DNA of 64,000 nucleotides from Agelaius tricolor. Lineage: Eukaryota > Chordata > Aves > Passeriformes > Icteridae. Made by a program: the position numbers and the translations under genes. Below are positions 24,461 through 38,652 of the stretch, in pieces. The notes below the pieces were generated by a model. The model saw nothing but the letters and a program-made list of their open reading frames with translations, ran no database searches and had not been told where the DNA came from. The stretch lies in contig JALJCS010000001.1 of assembly GCA_023055355.1 (NCBI GenBank), forward strand, positions 97,883,381 through 97,947,380, written 5' to 3'. Position 1 is the stretch's first letter; every line of letters begins with the position of its first letter.

Positions 24461-26654
24461 TGTACTTCAGGTCCAAATTGGAAAAGTAGTCTATTTGCAT
24501 CATTTATTTCTGAAATTAATGATAAAAGTGACATGTTCATTTCTGAGAGGTCTGACACCTGTGAAAGACTTCAAGGGGCTGGTGTTGGTGCAAGCATATT
24601 TACCTGGCTGTCTATAGAATGTACTGAGCAATGACTGTGTGATAAAACATGTGCTGGCAGTAAAGCATTGCTTGGCCATTTCATGTGTGGGGTGAGACAG
24701 TTGGTGTTTGAACTGTTCTCAGCTTCTCTGGGGTCAAGCTCCAAGAATTTGTGAGGCTTCCAGGAGCCCTTTAGCTGTTTGGTTTTTTTTACCTTTCTCT
24801 ATTGTAACTTGCTGCACGGTGTCTTACTGCTAACAGGATGGACAAAAAGTGCTTCTCCCTTTACCCTTCCACAGTTACACAGTGGTGCTGGGCTTAAAGA
24901 ACTGCTGAGGAAGTGGGAGAAGTCTGAGGAAAGAACGGACACCATGTCTGCTGTGTCCTGCCTGAATTAATTTATTACCTTATGATGCTGACACAAATAC
25001 TTTTTCTTTTGCCCTAGGTTGCTGCCGCTAAAATCTTTTTATATGTCTTAAAGCGTGTCAGGTTCTGAAACTGTTTCCCACAGGCACCCTAAAATTTCAG
25101 GAAGACATGCTATGTTGTATATGACTGACTTTATCACTACTTATGGATACCTGCCTTGATCCTAATTAGAAAGCAAGCCAGCTGTGTGTTCCACTGCTAA
25201 CTTCCTGCCCCTATTCACTTTGCAGGGGTCTAAAGTGTGTAATTCAAGTCTGTGTAAATCCACACTGAGGACTGGGTGATGGAATGCTTGGATATAATGA
25301 CTTAATTCCCTGGACTACACCATCAAGGATTTTACTAGTTTGTGAAGAAACAGATGAATGGCCACATCCTTTTGTTGCAGCTCCCAGCACTAATTTCAGA
25401 GCATCATTTACTGAAGGGTCAGGACCAACAATGCAGAAATTAAGCACCAGACAAAATGAAGCCTGTTTTGCTAGCAGCCTGACCATTCCTGTGTCTCGAG
25501 TGCTGCTCAATGCTGCAGAGCAATTTAACTCTGTTCTGAGCTGCTAAAGTGATGAGGGGTGAAAAACAGTACTTGTCATAATTTCTTCTATTTATATGGA
25601 ATTTTATCACTGCAAATGAAGATCCAATATTTCTTTCAAAGCCATGGCGTATACACAGCACCTTCTTCATAATTTCTCTTCCTTGAGCCATTTGAAGTAT
25701 TTGTGCAGGATGACTAATAAAATTCTCATTAAGTTTTCCTCATTGTCCTGTGAAGATTCACTCTGAAGACTAGTATTAGTTGCTTTGTTTCAAGGGATGT
25801 TATAACTAAAATTCTTGCTCTCAAGTGAAATACATTATACTGAAAAGATGTGAAATGTGCTCAGTTCCTGTTACTGTAGGAATTCATGAGCAGCAGAAGA
25901 CTATTTTATAATTCTAAAAACCTTTCATTTCTTTTTGTAATCCCATTTTATTTGAAGAGGAAGCAAGCTAATGTTTTGATTCCAGAAAATATTGTCTGAA
26001 GGGTCAGGAAAACAGGCCAGCTTCATTTCTCCTAAGAGGTATAATGACAATACAAAATTATCACTATGAAAAGAGAAAATAAGCCTGGCTTTTGTGTCTC
26101 CTGAGTGTCACTTCTTTTCCTGAAGGCTCTGCTCTGATTCAAAGATTCACATTGATCTTAAAATGTCATCCAGCATTATTCTACACAGAGTTTGTGCAGG
26201 AATGTGCTGCAAATGAAATGCAACTCCCAGCAGCTGTTTCTGCTCTAGTTTCTAGATGCAAAAGTAAAGCCCAGCTCCTCCTCATAGAATCAGGAAATCA
26301 AATGTGCTTGAGCTCCTATGTATACCCTGGGCTTTGGACAAGGCTTTGAAGTATGAAGAGTGTGGAATAATTGTATTCTCTAGCCAATTTCAAATCTGTT
26401 TGGGAAGGGATGTTGTACATCACAAGACCAGGAATCATCAGAACATCTGTAATTGAAGATAATTTTCCTTGATCTTCTAACAGAAAAATAGCATAGCAAT
26501 TTCACTGGCTGAAAATCTTCAGTTTTCAAAAAGATAGAAACAAAAGTCCCGGAATTTGCAAAAGAGTACAGGAAAAGTGAAACACTAATGATTGAAGTGG
26601 CTACATGGCTGAAGGCCCACATAAATGTGTAAGAGACTGTGACACTTTTCATAT
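24461..26654. other. Intergenic, no gene seen
   Basis: No supportable exon, RNA gene or classified transposable element. Several 80-90-codon open stretches on both strands overlap one another in different frames and have no protein-like features. Confidence 0.5.
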
Positions 26655-26811
26655 GAGAAAGGACTGACAGAGCTGGGAGAAGAGAAGGCTCAGGAGGATC
26701 TCATCAATGTATAGAAATATCTGAAGGAAGGTTGCAAAAGAGGACAGAGGGAGGCTCTTTCCAGTGGTGCCCAGTGGCAAGAGCAGAGACAGTGGGCACA
26801 AGCTGGAAATT
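26655..26811 (+). mobile_element. CR1 LINE fragment, forward orientation
   Basis: The run gctgggagaagagaaggctc, then aggaggatctcatcaatgta, then ccagtggtgcccagtggcaa and gtgggcacaagctgga is the sense-strand region a few hundred bases before the CR1 3' end. The terminal part is absent. Confidence 0.8.
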
Positions 26812-28180
26812 ACTTTTCTTAATGTATCACCTTTTTCTTCATTGCAATAAGGCTCTTGAAAATTCCTTTCTTTTGTCTGCTCACATTCTGTGTCAGTTCT
26901 CACTTTTGGCTTGATTCATCATCTGTTCAGTCTCAGGTTTTGCCATCTACTTGAGATACACAGACTCCTTAAGTGCTAATGTCTTCACACTCAAAGTCAA
27001 TCTTCCCTTGCTGACCTTGATGAAATGAGTGAGGAACTCATGGCTCACTGTCAAGTGATCATGACAAGTGCCATTATGCTTGTGTGTGCCTATAGTAGCA
27101 TTTACACATACATGCAGACATATATATGCATTCATGTTTCTCTTAGCCATTACAAATGCTTCATGTTAGCCCAAATACCCCTACAACCTTCCTGTCCTCA
27201 TCTCCTTCCAAATTTATGCTCTTCACCTTAACTAGATTTACTCAATAGTTGACTGTAAGTGGTAGGAATGAGAACACTCTCTTTTAATGGCTTTGTTAAA
27301 TGTCAGCAATAATGGAGTTCAATCATGATCTACATCTCTTGGGATTCCTGTAGCACAGACAGATGGTTTCTGCTCCAATATTGCTCAGTCTCACACTGTG
27401 GGGAATTGTATTTTCAAGTAGAAATTAAGCAGAAGCCCCCATATATTTGCTCATTACAAAACGACACATTTGTTATTTAAATGCTTTTTTCTTCCCATCT
27501 TTATATTATTCATTGTTAAAGATTATCCTAGGCTTTACACTGAGGTATTAATGATACAGTTGGGTTTTTAAGGTATTCAGAAGAAGTGATACAAAAATGT
27601 GGTACCTTGCAAAAATCTATTTGTAACAGCTCCTTAGAAGCCATGTGTGAGAGCACTATAGTCGTGCTGAAGAACTTCACGTGAATACTGATTTAAATTC
27701 TATTGAGAATATCATTTCAGTCTAAACTACTGCTTAGATTAAAAAAAAGAATAGCCTAGCTTTGCTTTTCTATCACAGGTTTGGCTCTTTGTGTCCATAG
27801 CCACACTTCGTATCTCCATCATTGCAGCAGAACTTCTGAATGTTAAGAATAGTATTGACTTTGGAGAATTAATCCTTCTTTTTACTGAATGCCACATGAG
27901 ACTTTAGGAGGCCTGGATTTTTTTTTTTTTTTTGATTGCAATAAGTGGTATGTATATAATAAATTCATCAGTTCTCTTTTCAAAAGACTATTTGAGCACT
28001 TGCAAGGATCAAGCCACAGTAAATGAACCATGATTTCCTTTTATAGCCTTAGTAGTTTATGCAGGCATGTCTGCTTCCCTGCCCCAATGGCAATGAAACA
28101 GGCCAAAAAAAGTGAAGATTAGCTATATCTAGAGTTGCAGATGGTCTTGTTTGCAAGTAAAAATGGTAACTTTTGTCATG
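26812..28180. other. Intergenic, no gene seen
   Basis: Nothing beyond AT-rich sequence and a 16-base T run at 27918-27933. Confidence 0.5.
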
Positions 28181-28805
28181 AATCACAGAATATGCTGAGT
28201 TGGAAGGCACCCACAAAGATTATTGACTCCAACTTCTGGCCCTGCACAGGACCATCCCCAAGAGCCCCACCCCATGCCAGAGAGCATTGTCCAAACACTT
28301 CTGGAACTCTGTCAGTCTTGGGTCTGGGACCACTGCCCTGGGGAGCCTGTTCAGTGCCCACCCCCTGGGTGAAGAAACTCATCTTGATATTCAACCTACA
28401 CCTCCCCTGACACAGCTTCAGGCCATTCCCTTGGATCCTGTCACTGTCACCGCAGAGCAGAGATCAGTGCCTGCCCCTCCTCTTCCCCTCACAAGGAAGC
28501 TGTAACTGCAGTGAGGTCTCCCCTCAGTCTCCTCCAGGCTGAACAGGCCCAGTGCCCTCAGCTGCTCCTCACACAGCTTCCCCTCAAGGCCCTTCCCCAT
28601 CTTTGTTGCCCTCCTTGGACACTCTCTAACAGTTTCATGTCTTTCTTACATCGTGGTGCCCAGAACTGCCCCCAGCACTCGAGGTGAGGCTGCCCCAGTG
28701 CAGAGCAGAGCAGGACAATCCCCTCCCTTGCCCAGCTGGTGATGCTGTGCCTGATGCCCCAGGACAGGGTTGGCCCTCCTGGCTGCCAGGGGGGCCCATG
28801 AAACG
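28181..28805 (-). mobile_element. CR1 LINE, about 620 bp, reverse orientation
   Basis: It starts aatcacagaatatgctgagt, then ggccctgcacaggacca, ctccaggctgaacaggccca, ctcagctgctcctcacacag and ttgttgccctccttggacac. This is the reverse-strand order of a bird CR1 3' region extending into the end of the second open reading frame (tgccccaggacagggttggc). It is GC-rich compared with its surroundings. The 5' end is truncated, as usual for LINE copies. Open stretches of 70-90 codons here are decayed or antisense LINE sequence. Confidence 0.9.
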
Positions 28806-30630
28806 GGAGATACCTTATACGTAGCAAAGATTTCTTATAAGGGTTATTTAAAGTGTATCTTTTTTTTTGTTGCTTTCCAAAAGGGTTCCAAAGGCCATTG
28901 CAAATTATGTGGAACCTTTAAATTCTGGTCCTGATAATTTAGAAATTCAGGACCTCTGCTGAGTAACTTTTAACAGCTAGTTTTAGCAGGACTTTTGTGA
29001 ATTGGCAGTAATCCAACTCATTGACTCGTGGTCTTAGAAAGTGCTATGGATGATTTGTCTAATGGCCCAGCATAGTGCTGCAAAGAAGAGTAAATCACAG
29101 CATGAAAGACTTGGATGTGTGACCAATGTGTTTTGTTCACTGGGTCAGGAAGTAATTAGAGGGAAGATTCAAGCCCTGGCACACAACTGGAGTTATCTTG
29201 AGGAAGAAAGGTAATGCCATCACTATAAACTATCAACCTTGGAATGCTTCCTCTTTGTCCCCTAAGCTCATCAACTTAGAGTCTAGCATTAACTGCAGCA
29301 CTTGTAGGAGTAATTCCTATTCACAGATACAAAAGCAGAAAGATGTGAAGCGTTTGCACATCCTGTTATGTCATAAGCATTCCTTCATCTCCTTTTTCTG
29401 TCTTAACATTTGGTTTACTGACATACAAAAGAAAAAGAATTCTTTGCTTGTCTGCATGTGTGTAAACTTTTAGGGATACCTGCATAGTGCAGATAAGGAA
29501 GGTGCCAGAAAGAAAATTCCTTTCAGGTAAGTATATTTTTTGAAAAGTAAAATAGATTTTTTTCCTATCTGTACCAAAATATAAAAAAAAAGCTGTGTTA
29601 AATACTTTTTTCTATGAGGGCTGTTTGCTTACTTTTTTGGATGCTCTATTAGACCATATATCTGAGTAGGAAAGGGAATGAGAAAGGTCACCTAAAACTT
29701 ATGTGAGAATATTAAAATGGCTTTTATGCTGTGATTTAGACAAAGGAATAATTTAGAACTGTAGGACTTAATAATTTAGGAGCTATAGAACTTAACCAAC
29801 AGCAATAAATAAAGACATTACTTGGATGAACATTTTAGAAGATGGCTGTACCATTTTTTAAATAGTTTGTAGGACTAGATTAACTGCAGTGTTAACTTTA
29901 TGAATCCATTCATGTTTTCAGCCTAAAACAGCTGGTATAACCCACAAATGGCATTTTTAAAATTAAAATGTATGGTGTTCTAAAAGAAGAGCTATATTCT
30001 TAGGACTACTCACAATGTGCGATAGAAGTCTGATATTGATCCAGGAGAACGTATCCAGTCCTTGACTGCCAGAAGTAGAGGAACTCATGACATAGTAAAT
30101 GTTTTACTTCTTTTACCTGAGCATGGAGAGGTTGCCCTTTATATTTTGTCAAGTTTCTCACAGGGCACATCTGCATCTGCATCCAAGAAAAGAAAGAATA
30201 GAGCATGCAGTGTCAAGTTATTTTCTGCAAGACTTCTTCCTTATCACTTCTCTTTTTGGGTGCTGTTTGTTCCAGCCAGGCTAATCAGGTGTTCCAGGCA
30301 TGGCTGCTCTGAGCTGGAGAGACACCATTTAATCCTTTTCATACAGCAGCTGAGAACTGAACTTGCTTGATGTCCATCTCTCTTCACTTTCCTTACACTT
30401 GCTTAGACCTCCAACTTCCTTTCCAGACCCAGTTCTTTTTGATTTCTAGGGAGAAATGGTATGCCATGTTATCTTTTTTTCCCCTTGTCCTCTTAAAGAC
30501 AAATGACTTTAAATGCCATATATCTGCATTTGGGATGCATATTCTTTCTCTCTCTGTTGTTCAATCAGGAAAAAGTCAATTTTTTATTGAACTTGTTTAC
30601 TCTGTGAGTGTGCTCTATTGGAGCTCTTCT

Positions 30631-30677
30631 GCCTCTTTCATTAGTAATCTTTTGCCTCTTTTGCCTCTTTCATTAGT
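30631..30677. repeat. Direct repeat, 15 bp, period 32
   Basis: gcctctttcattagt occurs at 30631-30645 and again at 30663-30677, with extra gcctctt units between. Confidence 0.75.
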
Positions 30678-32562
30678 GCTATCTTTTCTGTTGATGCAAA
30701 GATGCTTCCTGAGTTACTGGCTTTGTGCAGAGGTAGAGAATAAGGTGTTCATTGTCTTCCACTTCTTAAGAGACTTGCCTCTTGGCAATAAATAAGGTAA
30801 AGCTGAACTGACTTCTTTCAGATCTGTTGCTTCAAATATGGGAAGGCTTTTCCAGAATCATCTGTCCATGAAGTTTTAGCTCTCCATAGTTGTTATCCTT
30901 ATGGTAGTTAGGCAACCAAGTAGGCTTTTGGAATAACTATCAGCTGCTGAGTCCTGTGTTAGTAGATTTGTGTGGTGAATCCATGGGTGTTTCCTCTTCT
31001 GTTTGTAAATGCAACCTTGTTTACTCAACCTCCTGTCTTCTTATCATACAGTCCCTTATAATATGCAGGGTGGGTTTGATTCAGGGTAGTTTCTCTCTCC
31101 CAGCCTATGTTTCAGTTGTGCAGTAAGGAAAATTGGAGTGTTTCCTATCCTGCCTGTGTTGTTTTACCCTTATCCACTGAGGTGAGGCTGCAGTGAGAGA
31201 ACCAATTCCTATCTTCCTTTTCTTAATGTCACTGATACCTCAATGAGCATGTCTTCTCAGAGCTTTATTTCATTTTGCCCCTTTTCAGAGCAAAATCTTG
31301 ATGATATTTGCTTCAAGATGTTTATTGCTTCTTGGAGATTGTAATAAAACCTCTGACATGCTGAGCTAAAATGGCTTGCTATTGTAAAGTGAGATGATGC
31401 TGGCATTGTTTCATAGATTGCTTGGATTTGAATTATGACAGCACTTTCTCAGTAAATGGTTTTGAATTCTTAACATGCTTCACTTGACTTTATTTTTGCC
31501 ATCAAAATTACAAATAATTAAACCCAGAGAAAATTCTTTTTCATTCAATAGCTCTGTATATTTCCTTAGTCCTCACTCACTTGCACTTCATCTAGAGTTG
31601 GAAACCACCCATAAAAGAATGAGTGAAATATAGAAAATTAATTCCACAGAGTTTCTAAGGATGACTTTCATGCTGAGGTTGTTTAAGAAACAGAAAACTA
31701 TTTGCTGTCTCCGTAGCAATCAGATAAATCCTGTGGAGTCTGGATACCCAGATGTACATCAAGAAGATGATGTACTTGCATGCTCCTCCAAGTGCTTCAG
31801 TGTAGCACTTAGCTCCCACTAATGTTCACAGAATATCCATTAGGCTTGCAGCCACTGAACCTGACTCTGCAACTAAATTTTACTCATGATTGCCTAAACT
31901 CTGGTACCTTCAAATCACTTAGTTTCTATCATATAACAGTACTGGCAGAATTGACAAGACAGACATTTGCTTTTGGAACACAGAAGTCCCAATACACATT
32001 CAGATGTCATTTAATGAGATTAAGTGTATATCTCCCCTCCCCCCTTTCTTCTTTTAGAGACATTGATTTAAGAATCAGGGACTGTGAAGTTTTCTACCAG
32101 TCCTTAAGTTTTATTGTCTTGTAATAAATCCACTTTGTACACACTACTTAAAAATTCATTAAGTGAAAGACAGAAAGCAGAAAAGGCTGGGGCTGTCCAG
32201 GCCAGTAGTTAGGCTACCTGCTAGGGAAGCAAAACAGCATCATTTGATTTCCTGCTCCAATGAATACTTAATATAAAATACTGAAATATTCATTGGTAAG
32301 TGGAAATGGTATCTGACCACCTAAGAAGTAACATGAAGTTAAAATGAAGGCAATCCTACAATGAGCCTGAGGGAAAAAAAGGTCCAGCATCTGCCATAGA
32401 GTATAATTAGCTGTTTTTTAGGAAGTATTGAAAGAAAACTTGCTGACAGTGCTATTGAGAAATGTTTTTATGGGCTTTTATCGGGAGTTGAAGGTAATGT
32501 ATAATTGTTATAATGTAATATATGTAACTTATTTCTGTTCTATTAGGCCTGATGGGACCATA

Positions 32563-32670
32563 CAAAAAATTATTAAAAACAAAAACAGACAAAAACCCCA
32601 CAAACAAACAAAACAAGAACACAAAGCAAAAACAAAAAAAAAAAAAAACCAAACCAAAAACCCCAAAAAA
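32563..32670. repeat. A/C-rich low-complexity tract
   Basis: About 108 bases are almost only A and C on the plus strand, as runs of A broken by C or CC, with an interior run of 15 A. Overlapping open stretches on both strands are artefacts of composition. Confidence 0.9.
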
Positions 32671-35600
32671 TACCTGTTTTCATTCAGAATAGCTTTGTCC
32701 ATACCAGAACTGTAAAAGAGACTCTGCATATTAAGTAGCAGATTAAATCTTCAAAAAGGAATAGGGACATTTGCAGTGTGCTGTGAAGTGATGATCACTA
32801 AACTAAGTTATTTCAGTGGGGAATTTGTTATACTGCACATTAATATTTTGCTCCATAAAGTACAGGACAGCAGACAATATATTATAGTGAACTAGAGAAG
32901 TCCAGGATTTCTGTGAGGGCTGCATAGGTGTTAACTCATAAAAATGTGTTCCTCAGTGCAATCCAGGTCCTAATAATGAAGTGGGTATTGAGTTATTGGG
33001 AAGATGCAAGTGGTAGGAGGCTGTAGATGGATGGGCATGTCACAGAAAGTGCCACCAAAATTGCCATTAGATGGAAACCTTTGTTGGTAGCTTCAGCTGA
33101 AAGGTCAAATCCTAAATGGGCAAAGAAATTAATCTGATATTTCTTTCTTGCCTGCTGATAGTAATTAGTCTGATGGATCTATTTTGTCCCTTTACTGATC
33201 TGAGGTGTTTGAACTCTGTGGCATTTTAAAAGATTCACGTCCCCTGTAAATTCGCCTACGTTTGGAGTTCGGGTAGGCAGTGCGTGGGTAAGGTGAGCAG
33301 CTCATCACTCATTGTGCACTTCTGCCCATCAAACACATCTCCTACTTCTTTCTCAGTGCAGAACACTGGGTACAATTTTGATCCTCCTCTTGGGGGAATA
33401 TTTTCAATAGCACAGGTAGTTAGCCTTTAGACATTACACTCTTCTTTGAAAGGAAAGTAATCATTAACTAAACATGTTTTCTTCTTTGCCAATAATCTCT
33501 AAAAGTTTTAAAACAAAGGTACTTGTCCGAAAACTTGTTTGATTATATAATATAAACGTGCCTGAAACTGTCTTTTCATGAATTTTTTAAGAATTCTGTA
33601 TTCAGGTAATTATTGTTTATTGAGAAATCATTTATTAGGGATTTTCTTAATCTCTGATTAAGTGATATAGAGGTAATGATCTATTCTGTCCTCACAGTTA
33701 AATTTGGTTACAAAATTAGCTTGTGTTTAGTTACCATGGTGATAAGATTTATTTAATATAGCTTTGTTCTTTTCCCCTTTTATTCTTTTAATGAGCGAAT
33801 GTAAGCTTCGAGACTTTTCTTAAGCCCTTACATGAACAAAAATTTGATGTATAAAATGTTCATAAATTCCAAATAAAATACTTTATCATCAAGGTCAAGA
33901 AGAAATATTTGCAGATGTATCTTTTTTCGTATTTGTAAGTAGCCTCCTTTTAAGCTATTGATCTAGGCACTATATCTCTAAAAATAGTGCCAAAATAGAC
34001 AATTGAATAAAATGTGGTGATTTTGGCTTCTTCTTTTAAATACCTTCTAAAGAACAAAATAAATTCTGACCCCTCCCTTTCCAACTGCTAAGGACACAAG
34101 TTGTTGATTACTAAATCATAAAATCATAATTGACTAATAATTAAACTTCCCATGGACAAGTACTGATAAAATCACAATAATGGCAATTTTTCCAGAACTG
34201 AGTATTCAGTGCAAAACTGAATGCATGATCACAGGATGTATGCTGGAAGAAAACTTGAGGGGTCATATTATCTGCCTTCTGCTTCAAGGGTCAGATTATT
34301 TCCTGGAGATGTTTCCTCTTTTTATTCTTGATGGCCTGTAGCCAAAACATCACAGTTCCTTATGGATAGAAAGAAATGGATGAAGTACATGAAAGTGCTT
34401 GAAACTCAAATGTGGTAACCTCAGATTTGTATTCTTTATCTTTGCAGTCATGTCGGGGAAGCCAAAATGATTGCACATTTCTGCAGCAAATCCTGTGCTA
34501 TATAACCCAACTTCTGTAGCAACTGTGCATGAAAAGAGGTTCTCAGAGACACCATGACTTTTGTGACAGTATTAGGGAGAAGAGAAAGGAAGAAGGGGCA
34601 TTACTGATGGATACAAATGTAGGGGTCTTCTCTCAGAGAAAAGTAATATTCTCTGTAAGACAACACTCTTGCAGTCAAGACTACTTCTCTAGTGAAGCTA
34701 CAGATAATTTGATTATATCTTTACTCTGCAGCTTGATTATTAAGATCCAAAGATGACAAGATTAAGGCAAATTCAAATTAAATTTTGAGTCTTCATGCAT
34801 TTTAAACTTGAAGATATATACAGTACTACCAACAATGAATAAATTAATTGGAACTTTTCAGGAGGATTCAAAAGCAAGATGTGCAGCATGTAGGAGGTGA
34901 GTGGTGTGGACAGAAATAGGAAATGACAAGCAATATAAAATTGTAGAAGTAAAAATATTTAATTGAATTTTTGTGATTTAAATAACCTGTCACTGAATGC
35001 TGAGGCCTTTGGTGCAGGAAAAAAGTATTTCATGGAGAAATGGACTCTGGTTTGTTTTTTACTTTGGTCCACACTTTGGTCCAATAAAGAGATACCTTAT
35101 TCTTAAATCCCTGGGTGTAGACAGCCTTTTATATTTTTTTATGATTAGTTTTTTTCCTATTCTCTTAGAAATTGAAAAAAAAAAGGCAGGTTGAAAGTTC
35201 TTCTTAAGGTACTATTTAAAAATACCTACTGTCCTTTTTTTTTCAGAACATACAGTGTAGAAACACTACAGATGACACTATTTTTCCAACTTTGGAACAT
35301 TTCACTTAATTTCTAAAATTTTTTTTGTCTTTATGTTTTCTTATATTTAAAAAAATCATTGAAATTGTGTTTGCAGTCTAATTGCTTCTTTAAACTTTGC
35401 AATGACTAATCTTCTCAGGTATATCTGCTTCACAACTTATACTTTTGCCAAAATGGTATTAATACCAGACATTTAAATATTCAATTTATTTATTTCAGTG
35501 TCAAAATAACATCCTAGATTTCCAGAACCCTGGATGCAGCTATTTTTTCACACCTGTGCATTGCAATCCTGTAGACCTGGCTGTAAATTCTGTCTTTCAG

Positions 35601-37194
35601 GAACATAATGTGTTGCATAGATGCAGAAACCCCCCTGTAATCTCTGCAAGCATGATTTTTAATAACCCTTAATCCTACCACAGCAGGAAGACTAGATTGC
35701 AAAGGGAAAGTAGCTTTGGCTATGCCATGGAGATGGCCAAGAAATTCCCATGCATGCCAGAGACCTCTTAGTTGAGAGACTCAAAGGCAGCAACTATATT
35801 AATGTTTGAGTTCAAACAAAGAACAGACTTTGGAAGTGAATCCAAATGTGTTAAGTTCCTACCTACCAGGCTTGGAGTTGCACTGTGAAGAAGTTTTGGC
35901 CTGTGTTAACAGAAATGAAATCCAAGGTGTGCTCCAGCCATGAGGAAGTGTTCACTCTGTTGACCACATCAGAAGCAGACTGAATCAAAACCTTCAAAAT
36001 TCTGGTACTGGGAACAGGTATGCTCTCAGTGCCAAATAATTAAAATTCTACAAATTTGAATTGTAGGGATTCTACAAATCCATTCTGTTGCACAGAGCTA
36101 CTTTTCAATGTAGATATATCCTGCCAAATCTCTGTTTCTGTCTGATCTGTTTACTTACTGTTAAAGGAGGAATGAGCACAGTAGGCATGATTCCTTTCTC
36201 CAAGCCATATTTGATTAGAAATAACCATTTTTCAGGTGTCCCTTTAAGAGTAAATCACAGCTTGTGCACCCCTGACTGCCTGAATACTGTGGTAGAAGTT
36301 TAACAGCAAAGCCTTACCTTGTCCTTTAGGATTTAACCTTGTCACAATCACAGCACTTACGGTAAGAAGAAGAGGAAAAATTGTTTAAAATTAACCTCAT
36401 TCAAAATACATGAAGTCATCTTTATAGTGATGCAAAAGAAACAAAAAGGAGTCAGTGCTGCAGATTTTTTGTGTTATTCACTGAATTTTTTTTGTCTTCT
36501 GTTGCCACTTGGCCAAGTGGAAAAATGGCACTGTGATAAATTAGTCCCTTAATGGATTTATTAGGATGCTAATCAGATGTTTGAAGTGGACTTTATCAGA
36601 ACAACACTAATGATTGAGCCCCTTAGCAATAAGAAAATATTACAAGTATTATTTTGTTACCAAGCTTGCTTTCACCTTGCAAGCACAGGGAAAGCATTCT
36701 TCAGAAAAGCATTCAAAGCAGAAAAATTTGCCTGCTTTGTGATGGCTTTTTCAGTGATTTTTCATGAACTTAGTCACACAAAGGGTGAAGCAGTTTAATT
36801 TGTTTCTAGTTCCTAATTCAAGTACTGCATATAGCAATATTGTCACTAGCAATCCATAGCACCCTGCTGTAAAAAATGGACCCCTGTTCCACTTAAAACC
36901 TGTCCTGAGGCTGGGATCCAGCATGAGACTAATTATTTGGGACCTCTCTGTCTCCCCACTGGTGTGAGAAGAACCAGCTCTTCCCCTTTGTATTTCCTGG
37001 TAATTGCGAAAACTAATTTTTATTTTTCTTAAGGGAAAAAAAAGAGAAATAAACAAATAAAAAAACCAGCCCTCCCCTACCTTGATGTACTGGAGCCTGT
37101 TTGCTGCTGTAGCCTGTTAAAAATGGGAATCCTAAGGAAGGAAGAGATAATCTGTGTCTTTCTTCTGAACAGCTTGGGCCAAGCACTCAGGGGA

Positions 37195-37218
37195 GTGTAG
37201 GGCATTGTGTAGGGCATT
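37195..37218. repeat. 12-bp tandem duplication
   Basis: gtgtagggcatt occurs twice in direct succession, then continues gtg. Confidence 0.8.
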
Positions 37219-38505
37219 GTGGGCTGGGAGAACCTACATGAGGACCCTACAGTGTATGCTCTCCATAGAAATATATTGTTGGCAGACTTAGTAAAATATT
37301 TTTTCCCTTCTCTAGATGAATTTTTACTACTAATAGTTATACTTTAATTGTGTCCTAATAAGGCTTTATGTCTACAGGAGGCGCACAGTGGAAGAAAGGG
37401 CATAATTTCATTGCAAGTTTTGGCCTGTTGAAGACCCTGGCCCAATACTGCAAAGTCCCCTATGTCCCCAGCCCTGAAGGAGGAAGATGATCCTTAAAGA
37501 AAGTATCTCCTTTTCCCCATCCTGTCTGCACATTTTTTATTGGTATAGAGAAACTTAGGTTTGGAGCTTTTGTCCTAGCTCTTGTACACATCCAGTAATA
37601 ACTGATTATTTCTTAGAAAACAGCAGAGGATGTAAAAGTTCTTTTATTGCAATAGCAACAGTCCTTCTGTTTCAGTTTGTGTTTTCTGAATCCTCAAACC
37701 ACCAAGTAAGACAAGACTTTTGTAGCCAGAGGACAGAATGAACCACAGAAGTTATTTTTGTCTTAAGTGGTAAGTAGAAGTGAAAACACTTTGCTTATCC
37801 TGCTAACAGAAGACTTGAGTTTATGTCAGCAGAGCAGGACTGAAGTTCACTGTACAGTCCCATGGGAACCCACATGAAAACTCTGAGAACTTCTTTCAAA
37901 CACTGACATCCAGACCTTGTGTGACCCTGATTCTGAGCTCCCTTGCACTGGGAGGGCTGTGTTTGAACCTGTGAGGATTTACGTGCGCTACCTTTGCCTT
38001 TCTGCCTGAGCTGCTTTCAGCTGCTGTCCTTCCAGTCTTTGAGTGAGAATGTGCAAAAGCAGCTAAAAGATGATGGCTGTACCCTCAGGGTTACAGGGGT
38101 CAGAGGAATATACTGCTGCCTGCAATGGGGGCCTGTGCTAGAAAGTTTGGTAACAATTTCTCACCCAGCTTAAACCAGAACTGTCAATTCCTCTTCTCCT
38201 GTTTGAAGCTGTGTCTTCTCAAAGGCACATAGAGATGGCACTACACGGTTGAACCAAGGTCCCAGCTCAGCCAGCACACACAGTGTTTGGCTCTGAAAAC
38301 TTTCAGAAGGCAGAATAGGACTCATCTGTTTAGTACCCTGTCAGGATTCAGAAAATTATGACATGAGGTTGGTATTGAGTTACTTATGATGATACACTTA
38401 GATGTGTCAGAATACATGCTCTCTGACGATATTCTTTTGACCCTTCTGCCTTTGTGACCCATTTTCAAGCTTCTCCCTGTGAGCAGAAGCATCAGGAATA
38501 TAAAG

Positions 38506-38652
38506 TGTGTTTGTTGGTTTTTTGTTTTGGTTTGGTTTGGTTTTTTTGGTTTTGTTTGATTATTTTTTGTTTGGTTTTTTGTTTGTTTGTTGTTATTGTT
38601 GTTTTGGTTTTTTGTTTGGTTTGGTTGGTCTGGTTTTTTTTGTTTTGTTTTT
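38506..38652. repeat. T/G-rich low-complexity tract
   Basis: About 147 bases are almost only T and G on the plus strand (units such as tttggt and tttgttt). It is the strand opposite in composition to the A/C tract at 32563-32670. The hydrophobic 74-codon open stretch at 38454-38678 is an artefact. Confidence 0.9.

Larger units (their letters stand above)
28806..38505. other. Intergenic, no gene seen
   Basis: Nearly 10 kb without a supportable gene. It contains an A/C tract at 32563-32670, a short duplication at 30631-30677, a 12-bp tandem at 37195-37218, and an AT-rich block at about 33480-34060 discussed in the findings. Open stretches of up to 142 codons (30367-30795) lack paired splice sites and protein-like composition. 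Confidence 0.45.

Noticed and set aside
30367..30795. 142-codon hydrophobic open stretch, plus strand
   Set aside because: The hydrophobic look comes from T-rich DNA; it includes a local direct repeat and no gene context.
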